NCBI GenBank assembly: GCA_945878385.1
Contig: CAMCTE010000039.1
Location: 1-15,723 of the forward strand
Direction of reading: 5' to 3'
Origin: Azohydromonas lata NBRC 102462
GTDB taxonomy: Bacteria; Pseudomonadota; Gammaproteobacteria; Burkholderiales; Burkholderiaceae_C
Length of the DNA: 15,723 nucleotides
Within the stretch, counting starts at the first letter, position 1; each line of letters opens with the position of its first letter. The notes under the pieces are model-generated. The model was not told the origin of the DNA. It was given only the letters and a program-made list of their open reading frames with translations, and made no database searches. This document shows positions 14,411-15,723 of the stretch, piece after piece. The position numbers were made by a program, and so were the translations under genes.

Positions 14411-14641
14411 TCAACGCTGGTATTCGTTCTGACCCTTGTTGCGCTCGCGCATCTGACCTTCCCAGCTGGTCTTGTCGCCGGCCTTCCAGCCCTGCTCCGA
14501 GAACCCGCCGACGGTTGAGCCGCTGTAGGCGGTGGCGTCAACCTTGCGCTGGGTGGCGGTCTGCGGCTCTTCGCCGCAGCCCGACACCATCAACGCCGTG
14601 CCGATGCCCACTGCCACAGCCAGGATGGCGCCCGGCTTCAT
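14411..14641 (-). CDS. Small lipoprotein encoded between fdhB and the cytochrome b gene
   Basis: A 76-residue predicted lipoprotein: basic start, hydrophobic span ILAVAVGIGTALMV and lipobox VSGC with Cys22. The mature portion is short (about 55 residues), polar, and rich in Gly, Gln and Lys, without further Cys. Its ATG overlaps the fdhB TGA (ATGA), giving tight translational coupling and strong support that it is real despite its size. I know of no assigned function. Because FdhB here lacks its own membrane anchor, a lipid-tethered partner holding the FDH complex to the membrane is an attractive inference; a role in assembly is equally possible. Confidence 0.8.
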   Translation of the reverse strand: MKPGAILAVAVGIGTALMVSGCGEEPQTATQRKVDATAYSGSTVGGFSEQGWKAGDKTSWEGQMRERNKGQNEYQR

Positions 14642-15261
14642 GCCTTGCTCCCCTCGGCGGGCTTGCCGCCGCTGGGTTTGCCGTAGGCCGTGCCCCAACC
14701 CCACACTTCCGAGCCCTTGCCGCGTTGCAGCACGCGGGTGCGGAAGATGTCGGCCACGATGTCGCCATCACCGCCCAGAAGGGCCTTGGTGGAGCACATC
14801 TCGGCGCAGATGGGCAGCTTGCCTTCCGCCAGGCGGTTGCGACCGTATTTGTCGTTTTCCGCTGCAGAGCCGTTGGCCTCGGGGCCGCCGGCGCAGAAGG
14901 TGCACTTGTCCATCTTGCCGCGCAAGCCAAACGCACCGTTGGTGGGGAACTGCGGTGCACCGAAGGGGCACGCATAGCTGCAGTAGCCGCAGCCGATGCA
15001 CACATCCTTGTCGTGCAGCACCACACCGTCATCGGTGCGGTAGAAGCAGTCCACAGGACACACCGCCATGCAGGGCGCATCGCTGCAGTGCATGCAGGCC
15101 ACCGAAATGCTGCGTTCCTGGCCCACCACGCCGTCGTTGAGGGTAACCACGCGGCGGCGGTTCACACCCCAGGGGACATCGTGCTCGGCCTTGCAGGCAG
15201 TGACGCATCCATTGCACTCGATGCAGCGCTCCGCATCACATATGAACTTCATTCGTGCCAT
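14638..15261 (-). CDS. fdhB: Formate dehydrogenase beta subunit (four 4Fe-4S ferredoxin-like)
   Basis: The 207-residue protein is the electron-transfer subunit linking the FdhA active site to the cytochrome b. Four cysteine clusters are visible: CIECNGCVTACK (Cys13/16/19/23), CMHCSDAPCMAVCP, CIGCGYCSYACP, and a split group of CTFC with CAEMC, consistent with four 4Fe-4S centres as in FdnH/FdoH. Unlike FdnH (about 294 residues with a C-terminal membrane helix), this one ends in a soluble tail (KPSGGKPAEGSKA) with no anchor. GGAG 8 nt before the ATG at 15261 supports the start. It lies 34 nt after fdhA and overlaps the lipoprotein gene by 4 nt. Confidence 0.95.
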   Translation of the reverse strand: MARMKFICDAERCIECNGCVTACKAEHDVPWGVNRRRVVTLNDGVVGQERSISVACMHCSDAPCMAVCPVDCFYRTDDGVVLHDKDVCIGCGYCSYACPFGAPQFPTNGAFGLRGKMDKCTFCAGGPEANGSAAENDKYGRNRLAEGKLPICAEMCSTKALLGGDGDIVADIFRTRVLQRGKGSEVWGWGTAYGKPSGGKPAEGSKA

Positions 15262-15295
15262 GTTGTGACTCCGAATCCCTTTCGATCAATGGACA

Positions 15296-15723
15296 TCAGG
15301 CCGCGCGTTCGACTTGGCAGACCGTGGTCTTGGTCTCTTGCATCATCGTGACGATGTCGTAGCCGTAGGTGGTGCCGGTGTTGACGGCCTCACCCCGCAC
15401 GATCGGCGCCGCGCCCGAGGGGTAGTAGTTCTTCATGTCCACACCCTGCCACGAACCCGCGAAGTGGTACGGCATGAAGGTGGTCGTCTTGTCCACCCGT
15501 TCGGTCAACATCGCACGCACCTTCAACTTGGCGCCGGTAGGCATGGTCACCCACACCCATTCGCCGTTGCGGATGCCGCGGTCGTTGGCCGCTGCCGGGT
15601 TGATTTCGATGAACATGTCCTGCTGCAGCTCGGCCAGGTAGCGGTTGGAACGCGTCTCGTCGCCACCACCCTCGTACTCGACCAAACGGCCGGATGTGAG
15701 GATGAGCGGGAAGGACTTGCCCA
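15296..15723 (-). CDS. fdhA: Formate dehydrogenase alpha subunit, C-terminal end only (5' part beyond window)
   Basis: The last 142 or so residues of the catalytic molybdopterin subunit are present, reading from the right edge to TGA at 15296. The sequence FPLILTSGRLVEYEGGG, NRYLAELQQDMFIEINP, AAANDRGIRNGEWVWV and the terminal TVCQVERAA match the molybdopterin-dinucleotide-binding domain of FdnG/FdoG-type enzymes. The frame is open to the window edge. The catalytic Sec/Cys position, TAT signal and iron-sulfur motif lie outside, so this window cannot show which codon is used at the active site. It is the first visible gene of the operon running through DUF3306 and is the expected client of selA, selB and selC. 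Confidence 0.93.
   Translation of the reverse strand, partial: GKSFPLILTSGRLVEYEGGGDETRSNRYLAELQQDMFIEINPAAANDRGIRNGEWVWVTMPTGAKLKVRAMLTERVDKTTTFMPYHFAGSWQGVDMKNYYPSGAAPIVRGEAVNTGTTYGYDIVTMMQETKTTVCQVERAA

Noticed and set aside
1..15723. Insertion sequences, prophage or integration sites near the tRNA gene
   Set aside because: No transposase, integrase, terminal inverted repeats or duplicated tRNA 3' end is visible anywhere in the window.

Overview
The window looks like a chromosomal segment of a GC-rich betaproteobacterium, probably Burkholderiales and plausibly Comamonadaceae. The reasons are the high GC content, the DUF6502/DUF5666 gene pair, and a membrane-linked formate dehydrogenase (FDH) cluster carrying DUF3305 and DUF3306 genes. 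This assignment is inference from gene content; no 16S gene or other marker is present.

Layout: bases 1-1500 (minus strand) hold a DUF6502 gene whose stop codon overlaps the start of a DUF5666 lipoprotein that runs off the left edge. Bases 1557-5538 carry housekeeping or unlinked genes: dinB (Pol IV), an FMN-dependent alpha-hydroxy-acid dehydrogenase, a small membrane protein with its own visible promoter, dcd (minus) and an Mpo1-like membrane protein. Bases 5555-7671 (minus) hold fdhD followed 2 nt later by a type III CoA-transferase. Bases 7797-11262 (plus) hold the selenocysteine (Sec) machinery in the order selB - selC (tRNA-Sec) - selA. Bases 11171-15723 (minus) are the distal part of an FDH operon, in transcription order: fdhA (C-terminus only), fdhB, a small lipoprotein, the cytochrome b subunit, a small Ala/Pro-rich secreted protein, DUF3305 and DUF3306. 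The FDH operon runs convergently into selA.

These genes form one functional unit. SelA, SelB and tRNA-Sec make and deliver selenocysteine. FdhD supplies sulfur to the FDH molybdenum cofactor. FdhA is the expected selenoprotein client.

The standout observation is the tRNA-Sec gene at 9745-9841. It has the hallmarks of bacterial tRNA-Sec: 8+5 bp acceptor/T helix, 6-bp D stem, 9-bp variable arm, G discriminator and encoded CCA. Its anticodon, however, is GCA, which reads cysteine codons UGC/UGU, instead of UCA, which reads UGA. With intact selA and selB around it, this predicts selenocysteine insertion at a cysteine codon, most likely in fdhA, whose active-site codon lies just outside the window. 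Sense-codon tRNA-Sec species have been reported before, including UGU recoding in Aeromonas salmonicida, so the principle has precedent. This locus would be a betaproteobacterial instance with additional odd features in the tRNA body.
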